Shown: positions 6,378 to 15,387 of the stretch, piece after piece | How the letters are laid out: every line of letters starts with the position of its first letter | Position numbering within the stretch: the stretch's first letter is position 1 | Virus record (IMG/VR): IMGVR_UViG_3300020459_000077 | Coordinates: 1-22,284 of that record | DNA: 22,284 nucleotides | Reading direction: 5' to 3' (one strand) | From: a virus | Position numbers and translations under genes: made by a program | The notes under the pieces: generated by a model | The model's input: the letters and a program-made list of their open reading frames with translations, nothing else | Told to the model about the DNA's origin: nothing | Database searches by the model: none

Positions 6378-7811
6378 ATGGCTAAGACTCCGTTAGTATC
6401 ATCTGCAGATAGCCTTACTAATATAAGTAAGTCTTTAACAACTTTTGCGTCTAGCATGAGTAAATCTAGTCTTCTTGCTAGAAATATTGCAAAATCACTT
6501 AATAAAGATAATATATTTAAAAAACAAGTTATATCAGATGATGAATCGTTTTTTGTTAAAAGGAGACAGTCTTTTTTAAGAAAGAAGAGAGAGGAGGAGA
6601 TAGAAGCGAATAATACAGTTTCTGCAATTAAAGCACCAGGAAGAGTTATAAAAAATGCTGCTAAAGGATTTTTAGGTCGTTTGATGGATTTCTTTACCTT
6701 TACTATGTTAGGTTGGGCAATATTCCAAATACCTAAGATTATTAAGGGTATTGGTAATTTGATTAAGAGAATGGGAAGACTCAAGGATATTCTTACAGGA
6801 TTTCTTGGGGGAACTGTTGAAATGTTTAATATTATGGCTGAAAAATTAGATGGTGTATTGTCTTTTATTTTTCAATTTGATTTTGAAAAGGATAGAGATG
6901 AGATAGCGAAAAATGTAGATACTCTTAATAGAAGATTTGGTAGAATGAATAGTGATCTTACTGCTGGTATTAATGAATATGTCAGTTATGCAGATCAGGT
7001 TGATAAAGAAACTGCTGCATTACCAGATCCAGAAGATGAAGAGGAAGAAGAAAAAAATTGGTTTGGTAAATTTACTGACTGGGTTATTACACCTGTAGAG
7101 GAGAATGGTGATGTAGAAGATACTGATACTACAACTGATGAAGTAGAAGAAGTTACTGATGATCTTGAAGGCATTACAACAATGGCTACTGGTGGACTTC
7201 TTAAAAAGGGAGAAACTGCGGTGGTTGGTGATGATCCTAGTGGTAAAGGAAAAGAATCTAAAGAGTTAATTGTTGCTGATAAGGATTTACAAGTTATTCC
7301 AAATAATATTTTGGGTGCTTTGGAGTCTATTACTAAATCTGGGTCAAAAATAGACCCTTCATCCATGTTTGATAGTGGATCTATATCTTTATCTGGTATT
7401 AAATCACTAAGATCTACCTTGAAATCAACTGCAGAAGAAATGAGACCTATGATGGAAGGATTTGTAGGATCTATGAAAAAGACTATGAAAGATGAAGGTA
7501 TAACAGATTCTCTTAAGCAAGTTAATGAAACAATTGGTCCAGAATTAAAAGGTGTTTTTAAAGATGTTGAGAATAATTTTATTAATACACCAGAGGTTGA
7601 GAATTTAAAGGAAAGTTTAAAGGGTGTTGTTGAAGCTTTAAAACCAGAAAGAAAATCTCAAATTATTACGGTTCCTATTCCTACACAAAATTCTAATAAA
7701 CAAAATATGAATGTTAATGTATCTGAGGGATCTGTAAGTAGAGTAAGTCGTGGGGTAAATATAAAGGAGTATTATAAACACTTATCAACGTTAGTTACGG
7801 CATATACTTAA
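6378..7811 (+). CDS. Tape-measure-like tail protein, second of two
   Basis: This 477-residue protein starts one base after the preceding stop. Its N-terminus parallels the previous gene: SLTNISKSL, a basic coiled segment (KRRQSFLRKKREEE), then GFLGRLMDFFTFTMLGWAIF (~97-116), similar in order to its neighbour's FGLNRLTSFFAILLGGWLI. A D/E-rich stretch lies at ~214-264. At ~269-305, MATGGLLKKGETAVVGDDP then ELIVADKDLQVIPNNIL resembles the ATGG---GE-AVVGE-GPE----P motif common near the end of tape-measure proteins. The C-terminal part (~340-430) is helical. It is therefore probably a tail interior or hub protein related to the preceding gene. T4 gp28 is much shorter, so that name is not used. Confidence 0.55.
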   Translation: MAKTPLVSSADSLTNISKSLTTFASSMSKSSLLARNIAKSLNKDNIFKKQVISDDESFFVKRRQSFLRKKREEEIEANNTVSAIKAPGRVIKNAAKGFLGRLMDFFTFTMLGWAIFQIPKIIKGIGNLIKRMGRLKDILTGFLGGTVEMFNIMAEKLDGVLSFIFQFDFEKDRDEIAKNVDTLNRRFGRMNSDLTAGINEYVSYADQVDKETAALPDPEDEEEEEKNWFGKFTDWVITPVEENGDVEDTDTTTDEVEEVTDDLEGITTMATGGLLKKGETAVVGDDPSGKGKESKELIVADKDLQVIPNNILGALESITKSGSKIDPSSMFDSGSISLSGIKSLRSTLKSTAEEMRPMMEGFVGSMKKTMKDEGITDSLKQVNETIGPELKGVFKDVENNFINTPEVENLKESLKGVVEALKPERKSQIITVPIPTQNSNKQNMNVNVSEGSVSRVSRGVNIKEYYKHLSTLVTAYT

Positions 7812-9089
7812 ATGGCAGCATTAGATAAATCTATTTACGAAGAAATTATAATAACATCAGCAGATGGTAGTAAAACTGTTGATATTGCAATGGGTTCTTT
7901 AACCATTGATTATTATGAGGATTTATTTTCACCAGTTACAACTATTAGAATGATAGTTGCTAATGATGGTTATACTATAACGGGTGAAGATGGAAATCTT
8001 CAATCTGTTTATAATGGATTGCCTTTAAGGGGTGGAGAAACTGTTAGTATAAAAATTAAAGCAAATTGTGAAAGTAATCCAGGATTAGATTTTACAGACA
8101 GACCATTTTTTGTGTCAAGTATTGAAAATGTTATTGTTACTAGAAAGACTGAATCATTTTTATTAAATTTAGTTTCTATTGGATCAATAACAAATGAAAC
8201 TTCTAGAGTTGGTAAAAAGTTTCCAACATCTCTTAAAATATCAGAATCTGTTCAAGATATAGTTAAAACTTATTTGAGTGATGAGCGTGATGTTGATATA
8301 GATCCTACTCAAAATAAGTATGGTTTTATTGGTAATATGAGAAAACCATTTACTACTTTAATATGGTTAGCTTCAAAATCTGTTCCTGAAAAATCTGAAA
8401 AAGATTCTACTGCTGGATATGTTTTTTATGAAACTAAATCTGGATATCATTTCAGATCTATTGATAGTCTTATAGATGCTTCTCCTATAGAAAAATATCA
8501 TTATACAGAGGTTATAAGATCTGATCCTAATGAAGATTATAAGATAATTGATTATAGAACATGTTTAAATGAAGATGTTTTGGGTAAACTTCAGAGAGGT
8601 GCATATTGTAGTTATCGAATATTTTTTGATCCTTTGACTTTTACTTATACAGATCCTGCTAAAGGTATATTTAATGAAGAGAATTATAAAGGTAAATCAA
8701 AGACATTAGGTAAAGAAGTTAATTTGCCAGGTAATTTGGGTAGTTCTCCTAGTAGATATATTACTGCGGTAAAAGATATTGGGACTTTAGAGAAGAAATC
8801 TGAGAATTATAAAGATGAAAATGCAGATCCAACTCTTAGTCAATCTCAATCTATGATGAGATATAATTCTATTTTTTCTCAACAAATGGTAATGACGATT
8901 CCATCGAATACTAATCTAGAGGCTGGTTCTTTAATTGAATGTGAGTTCCAATTAGCATCTGCTGAAAAGGATGCGACTGATACTGAGCAAAGTGGTCTAT
9001 ATATGATTAAAGAGTTATGCCATCATTTTGACAGTTGTGGATCATATACATCATTAACTCTAATTAAAGATACATTTGGATCTAAGTAA
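7812..9089 (+). CDS. gp27: Baseplate hub subunit gp27
   Basis: The product has 425 residues, near T4 gp27 (391), the trimeric torus that joins the gp5 spike to the tube. The N-terminus reads IYEEIIITSADGSKTVDI, then LTIDYYEDLFSPVTTI. Later come FFVSSIENVIVTRKTESFLLNLVS and a G-VGKKFPT--KISE--QDIVK-YL segment, as in hub proteins of the gp27/VgrG-gp44 type. Residues ~170-250 include FTTLIWLASKSVPE and GYVFYETKSGYHFRS. That is typical of the second hub domain, which builds the tube-like beta barrel. The C-terminal third has GSLIECEF-L and GLYMIKELCHHF. The ATG follows the previous stop without a gap, and the gene ends in a one-base overlap with gp5. No Shine-Dalgarno is visible, so coupling is likely. 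Confidence 0.75.
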   Translation: MAALDKSIYEEIIITSADGSKTVDIAMGSLTIDYYEDLFSPVTTIRMIVANDGYTITGEDGNLQSVYNGLPLRGGETVSIKIKANCESNPGLDFTDRPFFVSSIENVIVTRKTESFLLNLVSIGSITNETSRVGKKFPTSLKISESVQDIVKTYLSDERDVDIDPTQNKYGFIGNMRKPFTTLIWLASKSVPEKSEKDSTAGYVFYETKSGYHFRSIDSLIDASPIEKYHYTEVIRSDPNEDYKIIDYRTCLNEDVLGKLQRGAYCSYRIFFDPLTFTYTDPAKGIFNEENYKGKSKTLGKEVNLPGNLGSSPSRYITAVKDIGTLEKKSENYKDENADPTLSQSQSMMRYNSIFSQQMVMTIPSNTNLEAGSLIECEFQLASAEKDATDTEQSGLYMIKELCHHFDSCGSYTSLTLIKDTFGSK

Positions 9090-11380
9090 TGTTAGAAGAA
9101 TCAATATTAAAAAGTAATTTTGTAGGAAGGGATGGATTCAAGTGGTGGATCGGTCAAGTTGGTCCTGAAAGTTGTCAAGGAGATCAGATAAATGAAACTG
9201 GAAATGCTTGGGGAAATAGAATTAAAGTAAGAATCATGGGGTATCATCCTCAAGATCCAATTGAATTGCCTGATGATGATTTACCTTGGGCACAAATTTT
9301 ATTACCAGCAACTGCAGGAACAGGTGGTGGTGGAATGAATAGGTCAATTAGGTTGACTCCAGGTGATAGTGTATTTGGATTTTTTCTTGATGGTGATGAT
9401 GCACAATTACCTGTTATATTGGGTGCTTTTGGTAGACCTTCATTTGATCAACCATTAGGTCCTTACAAACAACCATTCCAACCATATACGGGATTTACAT
9501 CAGAAAATCCTCCTAGTGCTTTTTTCGTTAATTCTGAAGTTGGTGATTGTTCTGGATCTCAGGTTATTTCTTTACCTGCAGATTTACCAGATAAATTATG
9601 TAAAGTTTTAAATGAGAAAAAGTTAAATAAATTTATTGGGGATTTTGGTGAGAAGATAGGTAAACTTAAATTTAATAAAGAGAAGTTAAAATCTTCTTGT
9701 ATGGCATTGGGTAGAGTAATTGACATTCCATCTTCAAAATTACCTAATGCGAAAATCTGCATGACATTAATATCATCAGAAACTGAAAATATGATGAGTG
9801 ATATTAAAAAGATAAAAGAGCAGTTTAATCCAGAGGCATTTAAAGAAGAAATGTCTGGATTGTTTGATTTGGAAGAAGTTCAGGAAGTTGCAGGTGAATT
9901 GGAATCTGCAGCAAATGAATTGAAAACTGTTTTTAAACCTTTTATGGATTCAAAGGTATCAGAACTTCAAGGTATTTTAAAATCAGAAGTAGCAGCAAGA
10001 AAGGATAGTGCAGCAAAACATTTAAAAATTTTAGGTGGTGGGATGGCTGCTTCTATGATGAGTAATCTAGAAGGCGAAATTGCTAGTAAGGCTAATGCTG
10101 GATTGAAAAAAGTTGGTGCTGCCGAGTTCGCAAAAGTATTTGCAGCAACTAAAAAAAGAAGTGTGGCAAAGATTGCTGCTATTAGATTGCAAGAATCATT
10201 TCTTCCAGCACTTAAAGATTTTAAGTCAGGTATGCCATGTGTTCTTCAAAATGTAACCGATGGTCTAGGAGATTCTCTTTTTGGTATGTTAGATGGTCTT
10301 GCTGAGAATGTTGATAATTTTACAAGTTGTATTCAAACACAATTACTTTCTGGTATAACAAATAGTATAATTGGTGGTCTTACCAAAGGTATTATGCCAT
10401 CTATTGCAGGTATATCTAAACTTACTGGTGGACTTGATATTGGAGGATTTCTTAGAGGTAAAGCTGAAAATTTATTAGATATTGCTAGTATTTTTGAATG
10501 TGAAGATTCTCCACCTTTAAATCCAATAGATGTTCAGAAGATAACATTTGGTGGTGGACCAAAACAAGCAGTTGATTCTTTAGTAGATGATATCCTATCA
10601 GTTGCGAATAAGGCAGATTCTTTAACTGGAGGATTAGTGGATGCTGTTCAAGGTTTGAGTGTTGCAGGTGGTGGATTAGGTATGTTTGATTTTATGAATC
10701 CAAGTGTATCTGTTCCTGGATTTAAGAGTCCACTTGGCGAATGTTATACTGGTCCAAAATTAAGTTGTGCTGGAGTAAAGATTAATATTTTTGGTAAAGG
10801 TGGTGTAGGTGCAAATGCTAGAGCAATATTTGGGAATAAAATTGGTAAGGGAGTAGAGGCAGTTGGTAGTATTATTGGTATTGATTTAAAGAGTGGTGGA
10901 TCTGGATACAACGGTAATCCATTTATTGAGATTGTTGATGATTGTGAGCAGGGTTATGGTGCTGTTGCTCAAGCAATTGTTGATATGGATAGAGAATCTC
11001 CAACTTATCAACAAATTGTTGATGTTGTTATGATTTCTATCGGTGAAAATTATCCTATTAAAAATGATGATGATAGTGATGATCAAGTACCTGTTGTGGT
11101 TGATCATATTGTTGTGATTAATCCTGGAACTGGATATGATAAGGATGATGTAATTGAAGATTCATCTGGTAATGAATATAAACCTTTAGTTGATGCAACT
11201 GGTCGTATTGTTACTGTTATTCCCCCAGACAATACTCAAAATAATGTTTCTGAAATTAATGACTTCCCTGAACTTACAATTAGAACTCAAACTGGTGAGG
11301 GTGCTGTATTAAGAGCACAGTTGAAACCGAGACCTGAATATCAAGGTGAAGTTAAGCAAGTCATCGACTGTATTAGTTGA
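9089..11380 (+). CDS. gp5: Baseplate spike protein gp5, apparently without lysozyme domain
   Basis: The 763-residue protein begins with a gp5/VgrG-type OB fold (~1-140): FKWWIGQVGP, NRIKVRIMGYHP, LPWAQILLPATAGTGGGG, then GDSVFGFFLDGDDAQLPVILGAFG. In T4 this domain binds gp27 and is followed by a lysozyme and a beta-helix needle. Here residues ~165-500 are a long helical, K/E/A-rich region with no visible lysozyme catalytic pattern. The C-terminal part (~600-760) instead has beta repeats of the form SGGSGYNGNPFIEIVDD--QGYGAVAQA and NPGTGYDKDD. T4 gp5 is 575 residues, so this version is longer. The start overlaps gp27 by one base (TAATG). A late promoter follows the stop, so this gene closes the hub operon. 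Confidence 0.75.
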   Translation: MLEESILKSNFVGRDGFKWWIGQVGPESCQGDQINETGNAWGNRIKVRIMGYHPQDPIELPDDDLPWAQILLPATAGTGGGGMNRSIRLTPGDSVFGFFLDGDDAQLPVILGAFGRPSFDQPLGPYKQPFQPYTGFTSENPPSAFFVNSEVGDCSGSQVISLPADLPDKLCKVLNEKKLNKFIGDFGEKIGKLKFNKEKLKSSCMALGRVIDIPSSKLPNAKICMTLISSETENMMSDIKKIKEQFNPEAFKEEMSGLFDLEEVQEVAGELESAANELKTVFKPFMDSKVSELQGILKSEVAARKDSAAKHLKILGGGMAASMMSNLEGEIASKANAGLKKVGAAEFAKVFAATKKRSVAKIAAIRLQESFLPALKDFKSGMPCVLQNVTDGLGDSLFGMLDGLAENVDNFTSCIQTQLLSGITNSIIGGLTKGIMPSIAGISKLTGGLDIGGFLRGKAENLLDIASIFECEDSPPLNPIDVQKITFGGGPKQAVDSLVDDILSVANKADSLTGGLVDAVQGLSVAGGGLGMFDFMNPSVSVPGFKSPLGECYTGPKLSCAGVKINIFGKGGVGANARAIFGNKIGKGVEAVGSIIGIDLKSGGSGYNGNPFIEIVDDCEQGYGAVAQAIVDMDRESPTYQQIVDVVMISIGENYPIKNDDDSDDQVPVVVDHIVVINPGTGYDKDDVIEDSSGNEYKPLVDATGRIVTVIPPDNTQNNVSEINDFPELTIRTQTGEGAVLRAQLKPRPEYQGEVKQVIDCIS

Positions 11381-11381
11381 A

Positions 11382-11388
11382 ATAAATA
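11382..11388 (+). promoter_or_regulatory. Late promoter ATAAATA for the spike and fibre operon
   Basis: ATAAATA begins 2 nt after the gp5 stop codon and ~20 nt before the ATG at 11409. A purine-rich AGGGTAAGG ribosome site lies between. It probably drives the following four closely spaced genes (11409-18196). Confidence 0.65.
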
Positions 11389-11408
11389 AAAGGGTAAGGT
11401 ATTAGAGT

Positions 11409-11933
11409 ATGACAAAACAACCAAGTTGGCAAAAAAGACAGGTCGATTCTTTTGGTAAGTTTAGGATTGAATATGGTTCTCCAACCAATCAGATGACTGG
11501 TCAAAGAGTTTATACTCTAATGGCAGAAGGCACTGGTGGTAATTCCAAATTGGGTATGAGAGATGATGGAAATTATGATATACAAGTTGATCAAACTATT
11601 ACTATAGCTGGTGGAACTAAAGGGACACCTCCAAGAGATGGTAATGGTGTTGTAATTACTTCTGTTGAGGGTGGAATTTCAATTACATGCCAAAAGGGGA
11701 AACTTAGTTTAGTTGCTGAAGAGATTGAACTTGTTTCTGGTAAAGACATCTGGTGTTCTGCATTAGGTGGTCAGATGGTCATTAATTCAAAAAAATGCCA
11801 TTTTAAGGTGAAAGATCTTGATGTTGATATGGGTATGTTTAGAGGTAATAATATACCAGGTGATGTTGTAGTTCGTGATGCTGGATTCTTGGCAAAAGTT
11901 TGTGCAGGAACCGAAGTAAATTACCAGTTTTAA
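11409..11933 (+). CDS. Small beta-rich spike-like virion protein
   Basis: The product has 174 residues with no signal peptide or membrane segment. It is built of short alternating strands: DGNYDIQVDQTITIAGGTKG, VVITSVEGGISITCQKGKLSLVAEEIELVSGKDIW, MVINSKKCHFKVKDLDVDMG. These repeat like the beta-helix needle of T4 gp5 or VgrG proteins. Its place directly after gp5, which appears to lack the T4-type needle repeats, suggests a separate spike or needle component; that is inference. No catalytic residues are evident. Four cysteines are scattered. It has its own late promoter and a good ribosome site, and is followed 6 nt later by the large fibre gene. Confidence 0.6.
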   Translation: MTKQPSWQKRQVDSFGKFRIEYGSPTNQMTGQRVYTLMAEGTGGNSKLGMRDDGNYDIQVDQTITIAGGTKGTPPRDGNGVVITSVEGGISITCQKGKLSLVAEEIELVSGKDIWCSALGGQMVINSKKCHFKVKDLDVDMGMFRGNNIPGDVVVRDAGFLAKVCAGTEVNYQF

Positions 11934-11939
11934 TAACTA

Positions 11940-14900
11940 ATGTCAGATTCAAATCCAGACGAAGCTTCATATCCAAATTTAGAATCGGTAAACGATGGTA
12001 ATAACCATAGAGTCAGTAATGTTGCCGAATTCTATAATGATGTCCATGTTTATGGAAAATTATATGCTGATTTAGTTGGTGGATTAACTGGTGATGGTGA
12101 TGGAACTTTAGTAGTATCTAATTTAGATGTAACGAATAATGTTAATATTGGTGGAGATTTAAATGTAGAGGGTCTGATTGATACAGACTATCTTACAGTT
12201 TTTCAAAGATTAAATGTTGGTGCTGCTGGAACTATATTTGTTGCTATTTCTACTACTAATGGTAGGGATGGGGAAGGTCAGATTGGAGGTCGTGTAGGTG
12301 TAGGAACTACTCAACCTGCTGGTAGATTCGAGGTTGGTATTGGTGGAGAAGGTTTAGATCCAGAAGATCCTGCAGATCCATTTGAATCTATTTTTATTAT
12401 CCATCCAGAAGGTGGGGTAGGAGTTGGAACTACAGCCCCTGTCGGAAAATTCCAGGTAGGAGTAGATTGTCTAACTATCACCAATGACTGTAGGGTTGGT
12501 CTGGGAACAACTCAACCTGCACAAAGATTCCAAGTTAAAGATGGTATAGGTGGTGCAGTAATAAGTAATGCTGGACAAGTTGGTGTAAGAACTTCTACTT
12601 TTGAAGGGACAGAAGTCTTTAAAGTAAATTCAACCGATAAATGTTTTGTTGTTACTGATGAGGGTAATGTTGGTATAGGAAGTTTAGATCCTACTGCTGT
12701 TCCTAATTACAATACTTCTGATGGAATAGTAAAACTGAATGTAGAAGGAACAGTTAAGATTGATCGAAATATAATTGACTCTGCTGATTCTCCAGGTGCA
12801 AATGGATATTACTTAGCAAGAGATGGAAATGGTATTAGATGGCAGCAAGCATCTCCTATTAATCTTGATGGAATGTATGTTCAAGATGAGGGTGCTAATC
12901 TTCCTGTAGGTGGAACAGCACAGCTATTCCAGTATTTAAATTTTGTACAATTAGATAGTCAAGGTCTTGGAGTAGACACTTTAATTCCAATACCAGATCC
13001 AGCAAACCCAACTGCAGTTGCAAAAATACAAACACAGGATTTATGGGGACATACTAATTCAGCAAACAATTCTCCAATCTATAGGATGACGAAGGTTGGT
13101 ATTAAGAATCAAACACCAGCAGTAGAATTGGATGTAAGTGGAGAACTTCATGTAACTGATGCTGTTGATTTTGATGATACTTTAAATGTTGATGGTGATG
13201 TCACATTAAATGCTAAATTAGATGTTGATGGATTAACTACATTTAATGATGGTACAGATTCGACAGGAACTACTTCAGGTTCTGTTCAGATTGATGGTGG
13301 TGTTGGTATTGTAAAGAAATTAAATATTGGTGGTCAGACAAGAGTTTATGATACTACTGATGCTTCATCTTGTACTACAGGTGCTTTAATTGTATCTGGT
13401 GGTGTTGGTATTGCTAAGAAACTTTTTGTTTGTGGTGACACTGAATTAGAGAAACTTACAATAGATGATACAACAGATTCTGTGAACTGCACTACTGGTG
13501 CTTTAATTGTTAAGGGTGGTGTTGGTATTGGTAAGAATGTTAATATTTGTGGTGAAGTAGATATTGTTGCGTCAACACAATCAACTGATAAGGATAGTGG
13601 TGCTTTAGTTGTTGAGGGTGGTGTTGGTATTGAGAAAAACTTAAATGTAGGTCAGAATACAAAACTTCAAGGAACCTTAGAATTAGAAAATCATATAATT
13701 GATAAGTTTGATAGTAATGGTGTTGGAATATGTAAAACTGACTATAGACTTTCTTCCTTTGATACTGGTGTTGGTGTTGGAGTATCTTGGAGACCTTCTG
13801 GAGTTCAAACTAAGAGAACTATTTGGGTTACTAAGAATGGATGTGATATTAACAGTGGATTACTAGAGGGTGATGCAAAGTATACTATATCTGCTGCAGC
13901 AGCAATAGCACAAGAAGGTGATACAATTAAAGTTCGTTCTGGTGTTTATTATGAAGATAATCCAGTTGGTTTAAGAACTGATGTTGCTATTTCAGGTGAG
14001 GATTTAAGATTAGTTACTGTTGTTCCAAATAATACTAATAAAGATTTATTCCACGTTAGAAATGGTTGTTTGGTAGAAAATATGAGTTTTAAAGGATCTG
14101 GTGGGACAACAACAACCCATCATGGATTAGCAGCAGTTGCCTTCCCCCCAATAGTTCAATCAGATTGGGCAATTGGTGGATATATTGCTCCTGGTCCTTC
14201 TAATGAAGGTCCTAGAGGAAGATACCAAAGTCCTTATGTTAGAAACTGCACTAACTTTATGAGTGGTAGTATTGGTATGAAGATTGATGGAGATCATGTT
14301 GATGCTTCATATACAGGAACCAATGATCTAGGACAAGATCTTAAGAGTATGGTTTGCGATTCCTTCACACAATATAATGAGGCTGGTATTGGTGTTTCTA
14401 TTACTAATAAAGGATATGCTCAGTTAGTTTCTATATTTACTATTGCTTGTGAGAAAGCAATCTATTGTGATAGTGGTGGACAGTGTGATCTTACAAACTC
14501 TAACTCATCATTTGGTAAGTTTGGATTAGTTGCTGATGGTACAAGTGGTGTAGAATTTGATGGAAATTTAGCTGTTGCTATGGATCCAGAAGCTGATTTT
14601 ATTATTGTTGCTAATTCTCAAGATCAGAGTAATAATAATAGAACTCCTTTTGATGGACAGGGTGCATACTTCCATTTGGATATGGCTGATTATCCTGATA
14701 CAATTTCAACAGCTGTAATAACTGAACCAATGCAAACTATTAGATCTATTATAGTTGAGGATGGTGGTAATCCTGGTGATTATGCTGCATCTGCACCTCC
14801 TCTTGTTACTGCTACTCTTCCAGAAGGACCAGAAGCAATTATTGCTGAGTTCTCACCAAACGTAAGTGCTGCTGGAACAATTACTTCTGTTGATGTTATT

Positions 14901-15386
14901 GCAAGTGGTAGAAATTTCTTACCAACACAGAATGTTGTTATTAGTATTTCTGGAACAGGGAATGCACAATTAACAGCAGATATGGATCCAATTCTATATA
15001 CTGTAAGTGAATCAACTGAGGTTTCTAATATAGGAATATCAACAGTTACTTTTAATGAATTTATTCCATATGGAGTAAAAGCTACTTCAAAGGTTGAATT
15101 TGTAAGATTAAGTAGGATTATTACTAGTTCACATTCGTTTGAGTATGTGGGTGCTGGTCAGGATATAAATACAGCTAACCCATTCCAGGCTGGAAAACCG
15201 ATACCAGAGAATGAAGTTGTTGCTATTAATGGCGGTCAAGTTCCATTCACAAGTACGGATCAAAAAGGTAATTTTAGGATTGGTGATGGATTGACTATTG
15301 ACCAGACAACATCTACTATTCGTGGTAGAGATTTCAATAGAGCAATACAAGCACAATTAACACCATTAATATTAGCATTAAGATAG
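11940..15386 (+). CDS. Large repeat-rich structural protein, tail-fibre or baseplate-fibre-like
   Basis: The product has 1148 residues. After an acidic N-terminus, residues ~115-250 hold five copies of a VGxGTTxPxxxFxV motif, for example GRVGVGTTQPAGRFEV and GGVGVGTTAPVGKFQV. Four later modules (~445-590) share TxGALxVxGGVGIxKxLNVxG with a ~39-residue period in the middle copies. Residues ~626-900 (TIWVTKNGCDINSG, AAIAQEGDTIKVRSGVYYED) look like a right-handed beta helix of the pectate-lyase type. The C-terminus (~1080-1148) ends with a conserved-looking NFRIGDGLTIDQTTSTI block. Such layouts occur in virion proteins of T4-like cyanophages. I see no enzymatic residues; a fibre or spike that contacts the cell is likely. 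No late promoter is visible 1 nt before the next ATG, so the two are co-translated. Confidence 0.7.
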   Translation: MSDSNPDEASYPNLESVNDGNNHRVSNVAEFYNDVHVYGKLYADLVGGLTGDGDGTLVVSNLDVTNNVNIGGDLNVEGLIDTDYLTVFQRLNVGAAGTIFVAISTTNGRDGEGQIGGRVGVGTTQPAGRFEVGIGGEGLDPEDPADPFESIFIIHPEGGVGVGTTAPVGKFQVGVDCLTITNDCRVGLGTTQPAQRFQVKDGIGGAVISNAGQVGVRTSTFEGTEVFKVNSTDKCFVVTDEGNVGIGSLDPTAVPNYNTSDGIVKLNVEGTVKIDRNIIDSADSPGANGYYLARDGNGIRWQQASPINLDGMYVQDEGANLPVGGTAQLFQYLNFVQLDSQGLGVDTLIPIPDPANPTAVAKIQTQDLWGHTNSANNSPIYRMTKVGIKNQTPAVELDVSGELHVTDAVDFDDTLNVDGDVTLNAKLDVDGLTTFNDGTDSTGTTSGSVQIDGGVGIVKKLNIGGQTRVYDTTDASSCTTGALIVSGGVGIAKKLFVCGDTELEKLTIDDTTDSVNCTTGALIVKGGVGIGKNVNICGEVDIVASTQSTDKDSGALVVEGGVGIEKNLNVGQNTKLQGTLELENHIIDKFDSNGVGICKTDYRLSSFDTGVGVGVSWRPSGVQTKRTIWVTKNGCDINSGLLEGDAKYTISAAAAIAQEGDTIKVRSGVYYEDNPVGLRTDVAISGEDLRLVTVVPNNTNKDLFHVRNGCLVENMSFKGSGGTTTTHHGLAAVAFPPIVQSDWAIGGYIAPGPSNEGPRGRYQSPYVRNCTNFMSGSIGMKIDGDHVDASYTGTNDLGQDLKSMVCDSFTQYNEAGIGVSITNKGYAQLVSIFTIACEKAIYCDSGGQCDLTNSNSSFGKFGLVADGTSGVEFDGNLAVAMDPEADFIIVANSQDQSNNNRTPFDGQGAYFHLDMADYPDTISTAVITEPMQTIRSIIVEDGGNPGDYAASAPPLVTATLPEGPEAIIAEFSPNVSAAGTITSVDVIASGRNFLPTQNVVISISGTGNAQLTADMDPILYTVSESTEVSNIGISTVTFNEFIPYGVKATSKVEFVRLSRIITSSHSFEYVGAGQDINTANPFQAGKPIPENEVVAINGGQVPFTSTDQKGNFRIGDGLTIDQTTSTIRGRDFNRAIQAQLTPLILALR

Positions 15387-15387
15387 T

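Noticed and set aside
6314-6784. Minus-strand open frame of 156 residues across the tape-measure genes
   Set aside because: It is antisense to two well-supported genes and has a hydrophobic, low-complexity composition and no promoter or ribosome site.
7758-7769. GTAAATATAAAGG as a late promoter before gp27
   Set aside because: It lacks the TATAAATA or CTAAATA order and lies in coding sequence of the preceding gene with no gene boundary at suitable distance.
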